Shown here in pieces: positions 11,201 through 20,072 of a stretch of 64,000 nt of DNA (its first letter is position 1; every line of letters begins with the position of its first letter). Position numbers and translations under genes: made by a program. Source of the stretch: Isoetes taiwanensis (Eukaryota > Streptophyta > Lycopodiopsida > Isoetales > Isoetaceae); contig JAJEKV010000033.1 in assembly GCA_021234155.1 (NCBI GenBank), forward strand, positions 15,629,422-15,693,421, in the 5' to 3' direction. A model generated the notes under the pieces. It worked only from the letters and a program-made list of their open reading frames with translations. It was not told the DNA's origin and searched no databases.

Positions 11201-12108
11201 ATGAAGATGCTTGTAGCCTTATGTTTGATGATGATGACAACGGCGATAATTTCTCAAACAAAGAAAGACATCCGTTTCCTTGACATTAAGGTTTCCATAT
11301 ATGCACAATGAGGTGGTGAGAGATATGGAGTTTGTTCCTCTTGCCGAAATTGCTCATCCTCCAATCATTACAATCGATTGGGGTAAGGATAATAGCTCAA
11401 CACCACCAACAACACAAACGCCCATAGTTAACTCAACATCTCCAACTCTAGCTCCAGCTCCAGCATCGGCACCGGCAGGAGAATCATTTGGAGCTTCAGC
11501 ACTAGAATCATTTGTAACTTGGGAAGTACCTTCTAATAACTTCTACTCATTGATTGCCATTGATAGAAATGCCATCTCCATCGCCAATCCTCAACCTCAC
11601 CCCTCATCCTCATTCAGAACCCAAATCGTTTCCTCATCCTTATACTTACCCCAAACATCCCAAATCTCATCCCCGTCCCCCTGCTCCATCCTCGTCCTCA
11701 TCCTCACCCCAAACATTCCAAATCTCATCCGCATCCTCCTCCTCCTCACCCCAAATCTCATCCCCATCCTCATCCTCTTGTGCCGCCTAGGCATCAACCT
11801 CATCATTTGGAGCACAAAGATATCTATGTGCATTATTGGATTGTAGACATTCCTGAAGGAGCGAATGATGTTTCTTCTGGAAAGGTTTATTATTCTTATC
11901 AAAAACCCGGTCCCTATGATGGTGATAATGGCTATCATACAATTGAATTTCACTTGGTGAAGCAACGCAACCGTGATTCTTTTACATGCCTAAATATCAA
12001 CCACGACATCCGCGGAAACTATCACCTCATCTCACTACCCCTTAGGACTGGAGTAATGATGTTGCGAATACTAGTTTTATTTGTTCTTCTAGGAGGATTT
12101 TCCGTTGA
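11201..12108 (+). pseudogene. PEBP-like secreted protein with His/Pro-rich insert (unit 1)
   Basis: Begins MKMLVALCLMMMTTAIIS, a hydrophobic signal-peptide-like start. It continues LRFPYMHNEVVRDMEFVPL, PPIITIDWGKDN, a Ser/Thr/Pro linker, then FVTWEVPSNNFYSLIAIDR. After an HP-rich tract come VHYWIVDIPEGANDVSSGK, YQKPGPYDGDNGYHTIEFH and LVKQ. The order (P.I...W, then Y.L...D, then HW.V..IP......GK, then Y..P.P..G...Y.F.L) matches the phosphatidylethanolamine-binding protein (PEBP) fold, not the FT/TFL1 subgroup in detail. In this copy there are frame changes near 11,270, in the Pro/His tract, and near 11,967 (gcaacgcaaccgtgattc against gcaactgcaaccaggattc in unit 3). The true gene may be intact if these are sequence errors. 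Function unknown. Confidence 0.5.
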
Positions 12109-12376
12109 AGGCATTGTGTAAATGTCTTTAGGTTTTTGTATAGGAATTTATCTCAACATATATAAAGCAGTCCCAATTTTTGTTTGATTGTAATATTTTT
12201 TCCCAAACAACACGTGGATGACTTCCTAAAGCGGCGATTGGTGGATGATTTCCTAAAGCGTTAAAAAGGAAGGCTAGAAGGGAAGGATGGGACCAATTAA
12301 AAGGGGAGGCTACGACAAAAATTGCATTTTGGCCTAAAAAAATAAAAAAAAGGTAAAATCAGCGATTTCTTCCTCT
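12109..12376. other. Short intergenic stretch with 18-bp direct repeat
   Basis: gatgacttcctaaagcg and gatgatttcctaaagcg lie about 30 bases apart near 12,218-12,262, and both recur in unit 3. Unit 2 instead has tatatataatatatattg at about 40,418, a motif that also follows the GC palindrome at 21,890. No gene. Confidence 0.5.
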
Positions 12377-12857
12377 ATGCAAACAAATTTCTTGGATGCT
12401 AATCTGCTCCGCCTATGGTGCCCGCTGTGGGCGATTGTGTGCTTCATACTTCTAAGCTTGAATGCAAAAGGTAATGAGAAGGCGTGGTCGGCTTTTACAG
12501 ATTAAGCGCAGATGGTCGGCTTTCAAGCAAGCTCGGTTTTGGTTTTGGGCATGTCTATTCTCGCCACAAGAGCTCCAAGCATCACTAAGGATGTTGATCT
12601 ATCTTTCACTAAGCATGCTTGCAGCTTCCAAGCTTCAAAGGAAAAAAAAAAACTTGGGTATGGCGGATCATATTTCTCGCCCTTACAGGCTGGGGTTTAA
12701 GAGCCAAGCCCAGTTTCTCTTTCTTCCATTCCATGCCCTTATAGCTTGCCGAGCCATACGAGGCTGTTCCGACCATCCATCCTACGCCAGAGAAATTAGC
12801 ATCCCTGTTCTTCTATGCCTTGGGCCTCCTAAATCCGCAGCCCTTTTGTGTAAACCA
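12377..12857 (+). pseudogene. Unrecognised exon interrupted by copia (unit 1)
   Basis: Paralogue of the long open frame in unit 3. It could start at ATG 12,377 (MQTNFLDANLLRLW), an ATG not present in the other units because they read ctctgcaagc there. The frame shifts near 12,498 (extra bases in ggcttttacagattaagcgc). The copia element entered two bases before a CAG|GTAAGC splice-donor-like motif that remains at 17,455-17,462. Confidence 0.5.
12853..12857. repeat. Target-site duplication (left)
   Basis: aacca immediately before the 3' LTR; its partner is at 17,452-17,456. The unoccupied site with a single aacca is at 60,419-60,423. Confidence 0.95.
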
Positions 12858-13088
12858 TGAAGAACTCAGGGATCACAAGATGATGGAGATCACAACAGTG
12901 ATAACATTGATTGAAAGAACGGAATACAAAGAGCGAAAAGAACCGCTTGGAGCTGAGATTTCTCGACTCTAAATAACAACGAAGAACACAAATCTAGGCG
13001 TATATTTAGGCCTCATGTTTAGCCAACAATTCATGCTGTAATTAGGTGACCGATGACCGCTTTAGGCTTGCGATGACACCTGTCAACA
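12858..13088 (-). repeat. copia 3' LTR
   Basis: Begins tgaagaactc and ends gtcaaca on the plus strand. It matches the other LTR except at four or five places, all within CAG or CTG triplets: gagcgaaaag against gagcagaaaag, aaccgc against aactgc, ctcgactc against ctcagctc, ggcgtat against ggcagat. A purine-rich aagcaggag (minus strand) borders its inner edge and is the probable polypurine tract. Confidence 0.95.
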
Positions 13089-13379
13089 CTCCTGCTTGTC
13101 TGAGTGAGCCGAGGGCAGAAGGTCACCTGTGATTGGCATGTCTCCTGCTTGAACTGATGTCCGGGGGACGACACGAAGAGCAGTGCGATGCTGTTCAAAT
13201 TTTGGTTTAGGAAGAGGTTTAGTGAGGATATCAGCAACCATGGACCGGAGGAACAAAGGAGGTAGCGTATCGCGACCAGCTTGGACTTCTTCAAGATAAT
13301 GAAAGCGAAGTTTTGATGTGTTTGGTTTTGGGATGGAACTGAGAGTCTTTGGCAAGGGCGGTGGCACTTTGGTTGTCAC

Positions 13380-14760
13380 GTAAGATGGTGAGTGGAAGCT
13401 CCCCGCCGCATTGGAAGATCTGTGGTGACTTTGATGAGCCATTCGGCCTCTTTGGCAGCTTCCACAGGCAGCTATGTATTCGGCCGGTGGGTTGAGAGTG
13501 CGGATGACGGATTGCTTCTTGGAACTCCAGGTAACAGCCCCACCATTGAGTAAGTAACAGAAGCCTGAAGTAGACTTGGCTTCATCAGGGTCTCCAGCAT
13601 GATCAGCATCGGAATATCCAATAAAGTGATTGGCAGGGAAGGAGGAAGGAGAACCATACAGAAGCCCGTAATCTTTGGTGGCTTGCAGGTAGCGGAGAAC
13701 TCGTTTGGAGCTTGCCCGGTGTGGCATGCCTGGTCGGGTCATGAAGCGACCGAGGAGACCTACGAGTAGGCAAGGTCGTATGTGTGGACATCATCGATAG
13801 TTGAGGCATCCAAGGAGACTGCGGTAAGGAATGTCTTGCATAAGGGCACAGTCTTCATCAGTCTGAGGGCATTGAGCAGCAGAGAGTTTGGATCCTGGAT
13901 CAAGGGGAATTGCACAGCCATTGCAATCGGGCATACCAAACTTGGTGAGGACATCATGAGCATATTGAGTTTGATCAATACAGAGCAAGCGTTGAGGGCC
14001 GATTAGGTGATCCCGAGGCCTAGGCAACCGATGTTGCCGGTGATCGTGCATTGAGAAGGCAGTGTTGAGAGCTTGCTTGATAGTGTTGATCTTGGAGAGA
14101 GAGTTGCTGATAAGGACAACGTCATCAATGTATAGGCCGAGAAGCAGAAATCCAGAGCTGTCTTGTTGGATGTACAGGTTGGTGTCGGAGTCTCCACTAG
14201 TGAATCCTTGAGCGGCAAGAACATATGGATTTTGTGATACCAAGCCCTGGTGCTTGACGAAGGCCATAGAGAGCCTTATTGAGCTTGCGAGGCGAGATTC
14301 TCTGGCCGGATTGAACATAACCTGCTGGCTGCTCCAGATAGATGTCCTCAGAGAGATCACCATAGAGAAAAGCCGCTTCAACGTCCATCTGTTGGATTTC
14401 AAGATCATTTGCAGCAGCAAAGGAAAGGAGGATTCGGATCGTGGTCATCTTGACGACAGGAGAGTAAGTGTCCACAAAATCAACCCCTGCAATTTGGGAG
14501 AAGCCACGAGCTACAAACCCAGCCTTGAATCGATCCGAGGGTGCCATCAGCTTTGTACTTGATCTTGAAAATCCATTTGGAGGAAACCAACTTCCGGTCT
14601 GGGGGAAGAGGAACAAGCTGCCATGTTTGGTTGCGGTGAAGTGAAGCAATCTCCTGATCCATAGCCTGCTTCCACTGATATGCTTGGGGGCCAGACAGTG
14701 CTTGATTGTGGGATTGAGGGGTGGAAATGTCATGAGTATTGAATGCCGCCTGATAAGTCA
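13380..14760 (-). pseudogene. copia pol: reverse transcriptase and RNase H
   Basis: The reverse transcriptase begins with FKAGFVARGFSQIAGVDF, DTYSPVVKMTTIRILLSFAA, QMDVEAAFLYGDL and KLNKALYGLRQAP. After a frame change near 14,220 comes the catalytic LYIDDVV (about 14,115-14,136). Another frame change near 13,790 leads to RNase H: VLRYLQATKDYGLLY, GYSDADHAGDPDEAKSTSG, VTWSSKKQSVI and PPAEYIAA. Conserved catalytic acids are present. The split into at least four frames disables the polyprotein as written. Confidence 0.9.
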
Positions 14761-15325
14761 GCATCTTCGGTGTGGGCTTCCAAGTTCGAGTGGAGCGACG
14801 AGGTGCTGGAGGAGAAACAACTGGCGGGTCTGAGGAGATGGGCGAGGGAGGATCAATGGGAAATTCTTTTGGGCAGGGAGTGAACAGCGGTGGGAGGTGA
14901 TGGGTCCGGGGATTGAATGGGCATAACAAAAGTGGTGTACTCGTGTGTGGGCGTGGGAGAGAGGGCAGATCCATGTTTGTCTTCAAAAAATTGAACATCC
15001 CGACTGAAGTACATGCGTTTGGAGACCGGATTAAAGAGCTTGTAGCCTTTCTTGGTGGAAGAATAGCCAATGAAAATGGAAGGGATACTGCGGGAAGCAA
15101 AAGCACTGCCGGCAGGTTGGCGGAGATTGAGTGCATGAGCGGACAACCAAAGGTCTTGCAGTGGCTAAGATCCGGAACTTGGCCTGTCCAAAGTTGGAAG
15201 GGAGTTTGCTTGGAGGAGGATTTACGTGGAACAAGGCGATTGCGAAGGTAGACGCGGTGTATCGCCAGCCCCAAAGCCAAGGGAAGTTGGGCTTGAAGAA
15301 GGAGGCAATGGGCCATGTCTTTGAT

Positions 15326-16260
15326 GGTGCGATTCATGCGTTCAGCCAAACCATTTTGTTCGATGTGCCAAGAATGGAGGTCCCGTGCTCAATGCCTTTT
15401 GAGGTGCAAAACCGCTGCAAAGATAGATGAAGTATACTCCCCTCCATTGTCACTCATGAGATCTGCGGAGTGGCCGACCCAATTGGGTGTGTACCGGGCA
15501 ACATAAATTTGAAAGTAATGGAAGACTTCGGACTTTCGATGAAGAAAGAATACACAGGTGTAACGGGTGGCATCATCTATGAAGGTCAGGAAGTAAAAAG
15601 AACCTCCAACAGAGCGAGGGTGTGCGCCAGAAATATCACTGTGAACTCTTTCGCCCGGAAGTGTGCATCGATGAGGATCATGTGGAAATGGGAGTCGGTG
15701 CTGCTTCCCCATGGTGCAGATCTCGCAGAGGCGAGAGAATGATAACTGTGATGGGAGGCCTGTGACAGCATTGGATTGAAGTGTTTCATGAACACTGTCG
15801 ATGCCAGCGTGACCCAATCGTATGTGCCACTGTTCATCAGTAATTTGGGTATGCAAAGCAAATCCGGGAACAAAGGTGTGCAGCTTGTATAGATTGCCGA
15901 ATCGTGTGCAGGTAGCCATAACCTTTCTTGTGCGGGAATCAATGATGCGAGCTTCACTAGAATTGAAATCCACCTTGAAGCCAGAGTCGGCTAATTGTGC
16001 CACACAAAGAAGCTTTTGATCGAGACCCTAAACCCGAGGAAGAACATTGGCTCTTGTGAGTGCTAAAGTTCCAACCCGCATTCGAGCAGTCCCGATGTGG
16101 GAGGCAACAAAGTCGATGTCCATTCTTTGGTGGAGATGCGGTCGGGCGGGGGGCGGGAACCGCGTGAGTGAAGAAAATCACTTTTTATACCTGTCATATG
16201 GTGAGATGCTGCGCTATCGATCCACCAAGTATTGGTGCCAGGAATGGCATGTGCTACTGT
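15326..16260 (-). pseudogene. copia pol: protease and integrase
   Basis: The protease active-site motif reads WWIDSAASHHMTG (about 16,195-16,232), with Ala replacing the usual Gly after DS. The pre-integrase zinc region WHIRLGHAG...C.IC..GKQ follows. The integrase core has RVHSDISGAHP (first Asp), FLTFIDDATRY, MSDNGGEY (second Asp) and, after a frame change near 15,390, AERMNRTI (Glu). So all three DDE residues are visible although not in one frame. Confidence 0.9.
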
Positions 16261-16389
16261 CATGAAGGCTCCTGCTGGCTGCAATTGGGCCTCAGCGTTG
16301 GTGTAGCTCGCATTTCCGGTTGAGATCGGCGGTTTTGCAACAGGTGGTGGTGGCTGCTGCTGGGCTTTACCGGCCAAGTATTTCCAGCA

Positions 16390-17190
16390 ACCCTCACTGA
16401 GGTGCCCCCGGCGTCGACAGTGGATGCAACGAGGACGTTTGTCCTCTTTCCCGGTCATCCGCTGATCGATTTTGGGGGCCTTGTTGGTGGTGAACAAGGC
16501 TAACTGAGGATCGGATGATCCCTGCTGCTGTAATCGTACCTCTTCCTGTAAGATCTTGGCGCTTACTTCTTCCCATGTGAGAACATGAGTATTATTAGAG
16601 AGCACGACCACCAGATTTCCATATGCAGGGGGGAGGCTTGAGAGAAGCGTGAGACAATTGTGCTGCTCCATGAAGCAGGAGCAATTTGAGCATAGCTTGA
16701 TTTCACCGACCTCCTCTAACCGATCCATCGGATTTGAGTTTGCCAATGTGCAGACTCATGGATTCTCCATCCTGTACTTTGGTGGCATACAGTTGATGCC
16801 TGAGCATGACTTGGGTGGCCAGAGTCTTGCTTTCAAATAGGCGCAATGGTTTGGACCCGGCATTGAAGCTTTCTTGGGAGACCTTGATTCGGTTGAGAAT
16901 GGTGATGATGGGCCGCAAATGAGTCGTGGAGTGCGCAGAGAATCTTTTGCCATCCATTTCTTTGCCGCAGACGGATCTCCCTCAGGTTTGGTCTCTTTCC
17001 CGTTGACAATCTCCCATAATCCTGCTGCTTCAAAAAAGGTCCGCATCTGATATTTCCACATCGGGAAATTCTCTCCTTTGAATTTTTCAATCCCAAATTC
17101 TTTCAGGCCTTTTGTAGGATCGAACAATTCCGGTGATGCGGGTGCAATCACAGCAGCGGTGACGGAGGATGTTGCAGAGTTGGTGTCCAT
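16390..17190 (-). pseudogene. copia gag (nucleocapsid)
   Basis: Starts at ATG 17,190 (MDTNSATSSVTAA). It continues IEKFKGENFPMWKYQMRTFF, typical of the copia UBN2-type gag domain (the W.....M motif), then LWEIVNGKETKP. After frame changes near 16,960 and 16,730 it reaches NCLTLLSSLPPAYGNLV, LTWEEVSAKILQEE, and the zinc knuckle CIHCRRRGHLSEGC (CX2CX4HX4C, about 16,388-16,432). Gag forms the virus-like particle. Frame breaks prevent a single gag product as written. Confidence 0.9.
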
Positions 17191-17207
17191 CTCTTGAGTA
17201 GCGCCTG

Positions 17208-17219
17208 GCTCTGATACCA
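17208..17219 (-). other. copia primer-binding site
   Basis: On the minus strand the 12 bases next to the 5' LTR read TGGTATCAGAGC, the standard plant retrotransposon site complementary to the 3' end of initiator methionine tRNA. Confidence 0.95.
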
Positions 17220-17451
17220 TGAAGAACTCAGGGATCACAAGATGATGGAGATCACAACAGTGATAACATTGATTGAAAGAACGGAATACAAAGAGCAGAA
17301 AAGAACTGCTTGGAGCTGAGATTTCTCAGCTCTAAATAACAACGAAGAACACAAATCTAGGCAGATATTTAGGCCTCATGTTTAGCCAACAATTCATGCT
17401 GTAATTAGGTGACCGATGACCGCTTTAGGCTTGCGATGACACCTGTCAACA
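17220..17451 (-). repeat. copia 5' LTR
   Basis: Same sequence as the 3' LTR apart from the CAG/CTG differences. It should contain the element's promoter and polyadenylation signal; no unambiguous TATA box is evident to me. Confidence 0.95.
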
Positions 17452-17456
17452 AACCA
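17452..17456. repeat. Target-site duplication (right)
   Basis: aacca immediately after the 5' LTR, followed by ggtaagcg exactly as in the empty site of unit 3. Confidence 0.95.
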
Positions 17457-17590
17457 GGTAAGCGTTAGTTCAAGCTTAGTTTCAGAGTTTAGTTTCGTTG
17501 GGCATGGCAAATGTAAAGTTTACTTGGAGCTTAGCATTCTTCTCTCGGAGTTAAATTCGCTCCATATCTTTGTGGTTTTTTTCGATCAAA

Positions 17591-17959
17591 ATGCCGCTTC
17601 CTGGCCCCAAATCCGGCAGTTTTTGCCTCAAATCCGATTCGCAAGAACAGTATAGACAGAGATATGGAGATTTGAAGCAGTGCAGAAATTGGGGAAGTTC
17701 GCCCGTGGAAGAAAATGACGATTTGCTTTTCAAAATTCTGGCTTTTTGGATGCAAAGAGTCTGGCTAGGGTGGCCTATGTAAATAATCGATGGAAAAAAG
17801 CTGTATCTGATGAAAAATTTATGGGAAGGCATTTGCACACAAAGCTGACCGGCCAATCCGTCTAATAACAGGCATAAACAACTTAGAACTGTGGTTTTAG
17901 CTCTTAGAGGATGTCCTCTGCTTAAAGCCTTTTTCGAATTGAGATTTTTCTGGGAATAA
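17591..17959 (+). pseudogene. F-box protein fragment (unit 1)
   Basis: A frame from ATG 17,591 (MPLPGPKSGSFC) leads to NDDLLFKILAF. One base later, in another frame, it continues LDAKSLARVAYVNNRW and KKAVSDEKF. Together these form an F-box of about 40 residues (L..IL..LDA.SLA....V...W....D...W), the Skp1-binding part of SCF ubiquitin ligases. Further on, QLRTVVLALRGCPLLKAFF resembles the LRSVVLALGGFRRLHSLY block of the plant SLY1/GID2/SNE group. Identical frame breaks occur in unit 3, so here they are shared by both copies rather than copy-specific. Probably a pseudogene. Confidence 0.55.
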
Positions 17960-18610
17960 ACAGACGTGGAGTAAAGAGCAGACCTTCTCTGCCCCTTCTG
18001 GATGCGTCGACCTTCTCTGAACAAAATAGAGCAACCCAAGTTGTTTGAAAGCTCTTCTCTATGTTATTTGAATTTGATTTTAGAGCCCCATTTCTTTAAA
18101 CCGGCCCAATGCATCAGACGCACACCCCATGGAATCGATGCTTCCAGTTAGTGTCTACCTCCTTTGAATCTCAAGCTTCGGTTTAAGGCTCTGTATAGAA
18201 CAGAAAAAGATGGACAAAAAATGGGGTTTCATCTTAGTGACAGACATAGATGTAGGAATTCTGGAGGGAGAAGATTCTCAGAGATCCGGATTACTTATAT
18301 CTCAAAATTAGGCTCTGCAATGAAAGATTCAAGCTTTGGAACACCGGACTCAGAATTACGGGAGCTGAGTCATCGATCTCACCTTTTTAGTGGACAGATT
18401 TTTAGTGTTGCTGTAGATGAGGCATTGTGCCCTAACATACAATTTTATGCTTTTGCAGATACATCAATCAAATATGGCAACCCCCCTGAAATCAGTTCAA
18501 TCAAATCCTCTTGGCATATGACAGGTATGGTGGCATTATGGCAATGTGTATAGGATGAAAGAGGACACTTAGATGGACACTAATAAGACTGCAGAGTGCT
18601 CTCAGATCAT
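17960..18610. other. Unrecognised ORF region between F-box and DGK fragments
   Basis: The plus-strand frame at 18,164-18,553 includes SSFGTPDSELRELSHRSHLF, SGQIFSVAVDEALCPNIQFY and ADTSIKYGNPPEISS. It is open for 129 codons from a non-ATG start and 78 from ATG 18,320. The same C-terminal part is open in unit 3 (61,288-61,521), but the start differs by one base in aaaaagatgg/aaaagatgg. I do not recognise it; coding-like composition suggests another captured exon. Confidence 0.4.
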
Positions 18611-19045
18611 ATGTGGGTTTCCTTTTTCATTTTGGGTACTTCAACCTCTATTATCTCATTGCCATGGCTAGGGTTGACAGTAGCTTTGGCACTTATGTTT
18701 GCATATATTGCAATCCTATGGCAGCGAAAGTTGACCATTCATTGGATGAAAGCTGCAGCTAGAGCAAAAAAGAAAACCAGAGGCAAATTAAAGGCCCCCA
18801 ATACAGCACATCTTTGGGTCCAAGAAACAACTAGTGAGTTGCGTCCTCATGCCAGAACTTGCTGTGTCTGCATGGATAGTCTTGCTTTCCCCGCACTTGG
18901 CAGTATTGGTAGACCAGCAGCATCTACAGCAGGCACACAGTATGCAGTATTTTTTCTGAATCTGTTTGTCCACAGAGCAGCAACAGTATTAATTATATCG
19001 CTAATTATATCCCTATGCTGTCAAATTTTCATCATAACCACATAA
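18611..19045 (+). pseudogene. Diacylglycerol kinase N-terminal fragment (unit 1)
   Basis: From ATG 18,611: a hydrophobic segment (LPWLGLTVALALMFAYIAIL), then WQRKLTIHWMKAAARAKKK, APNTAHLW and TCCVCMDSL. This order (single membrane span, W.R...I.W.KA.AR.KK, AP..W, CCVC starting the first C1 zinc domain) matches the N terminus of plant cluster-I diacylglycerol kinases (DGK1/DGK2), ER-membrane enzymes that make phosphatidic acid. The C1 domain is not completed: after FVHR the frame becomes a hydrophobic stretch and stops, and no kinase catalytic domain follows. So it is an isolated first-exon fragment, 145 codons long. Confidence 0.7.
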
Positions 19046-19523
19046 TTTGGAACAAGTAGCTTATAAATGATGTCAGAACACATCAAATTGTCTATTTTTT
19101 CACCGAATTGCGTTAAAAGACTTCCTTTTCGTTGTTGGAGTCTGATGTTTTCCTACAGATGAAGTCTTGACGAGGCCCAACATGCCATATTTGCAACAAT
19201 CTGTGAGTTTAAAAAAGGAGCAGCATCTGCAACAGGCAAAAGGTTTGCCCTTCAACTCCAAGCTGGAAGGTGAAAGATTAGATTTCCTAAAAAGATTGCA
19301 AAGGCTGTATTTATAACTGCAGCCATGGTATCAGATGGACAACGCGCATTCGACGTGTTCTCAGCAGAGCAGAGGTAATTAAGAATGCCCTCTAGAATTA
19401 GGTTTAAGTTGGAATAAGTAACTTAGAAACCCTTTGAAAACACCATTTGGGCTGGTTGGCAGGTTGTGAATAATCGACTATGTTCATGAGAAGTAAAAGA
19501 TTGACTATGTAGAGGGATCGCAG

Positions 19524-20072
19524 GTGATGACTGCAGATGATTTGTTGCTCAAGGCCCAGAGATTTGTGTACCAGAATGGAAATTCAAAACTGCCCACAGC
19601 TCTGGAGTTTGACAAGGGCCTCATCAGGGATCTATTTTTCAGCCAGAGTCCTGCAAAGGTGAATGTTCTCTTTATTTCTTATTGCAGTTCAGAAACAATG
19701 CGTAGATTTTGTCATAGTAGTTCATAAGTTTATTTCATTGATTTATTGAGTATTGGGCAAGGCTGGCTTGCTTTTTCACTTTTAGACTAGGCCTCACACA
19801 ATTACGATGGTTTGCTTCACCCACTTGAGAAATGGATATAAATGGATATGGGTGCTTTTAAAAATGAAGTCAAAGTTTGCTTTCTGAAAGGCTTTTTTGT
19901 TTTCTGGCAGGATGTAGTCTTGGCAACTGTAGCAATAAGACCTATTCCATTTTCATCCATATTGGACAAACTCAGCCTGACAGAGGGAAATTACAGCAGC
20001 ATATGGCGTTTCTTTATTGAAACAATGGATGACAGTGCATTTGCCACTTTTCTTGCAACAACGAGTAATTGA
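19524..20072 (+). CDS. Two-exon unrecognised ORF (unit 1)
   Basis: Exon one (19,524-19,658) reads VMTADDLLLKAQRFVYQNG, then SKLPTALEFDKGLIRDLFFS and QSPAK, bounded by AG before and GT after. The intron ends TTTTCTGGCAG. Exon two (19,911-20,072) reads DVVLATVAIRPIPFSSILDK, LSLTEGNYSSIWRFFIETM and ends FLATTSN with TGA. Both exons are in phase 0, and the sequence is open for 98 codons across the splice. It is preserved in unit 3. It has no obvious start upstream, so this is probably the 3' end of a gene. I do not recognise the family. Confidence 0.45.

Larger units (their letters stand above)
1..12850 (+). repeat. Segmental duplication, unit 1 core
   Basis: This stretch recurs at about 28,708-40,966 (unit 2) and, from position 4,515 on, at 52,062-60,423 (unit 3), all in the same orientation. 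Gene order inside the copies is conserved: P0, kinase-like, PPR, unrecognised minus-strand exons, RLT-like, PEBP-like. By eye the copies are largely identical between scattered differences, and most of those differences fall on CAG, CTG or CCG triplets. Copy-specific structural changes include a block of about 420 bp present only in unit 1 (2,738-3,157) and a variable His/Pro codon tract. The similarity is read directly from the sequence; how the copies arose (tandem duplication versus assembly expansion) is inference. Confidence 0.9.
12858..17451 (-). mobile_element. Ty1/copia LTR retrotransposon, full length
   Basis: A 4.6-kb element on the minus strand bounded by LTRs of 231 and 232 bp that begin TG and end CA. 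It is flanked by the 5-bp duplication aacca (12,853-12,857 and 17,452-17,456). The order gag, protease, integrase, reverse transcriptase, RNase H identifies Ty1/copia. The primer-binding site lies directly inside the 5' LTR. The single target aacca is seen intact in unit 3 at 60,419-60,423. Coding frames are broken in several places, often at CAG/CTG triplets. The short LTRs would fit the Ale-like copia lineage, but I cannot confirm that. Confidence 0.95.

Noticed and set aside
11597-11965. Minus-strand Arg/Met-rich ORFs over the PEBP-like gene (also 39,750-40,277 and 59,169-59,582)
   Set aside because: Antisense of the His-Pro hexamer tract, where lack of stops is expected from composition.
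17551-18039. Minus-strand ORF of 162 codons (also at 60,518-61,006)
   Set aside because: It is the reverse of the F-box coding strand, which shows the family motifs; the minus reading resembles nothing known.
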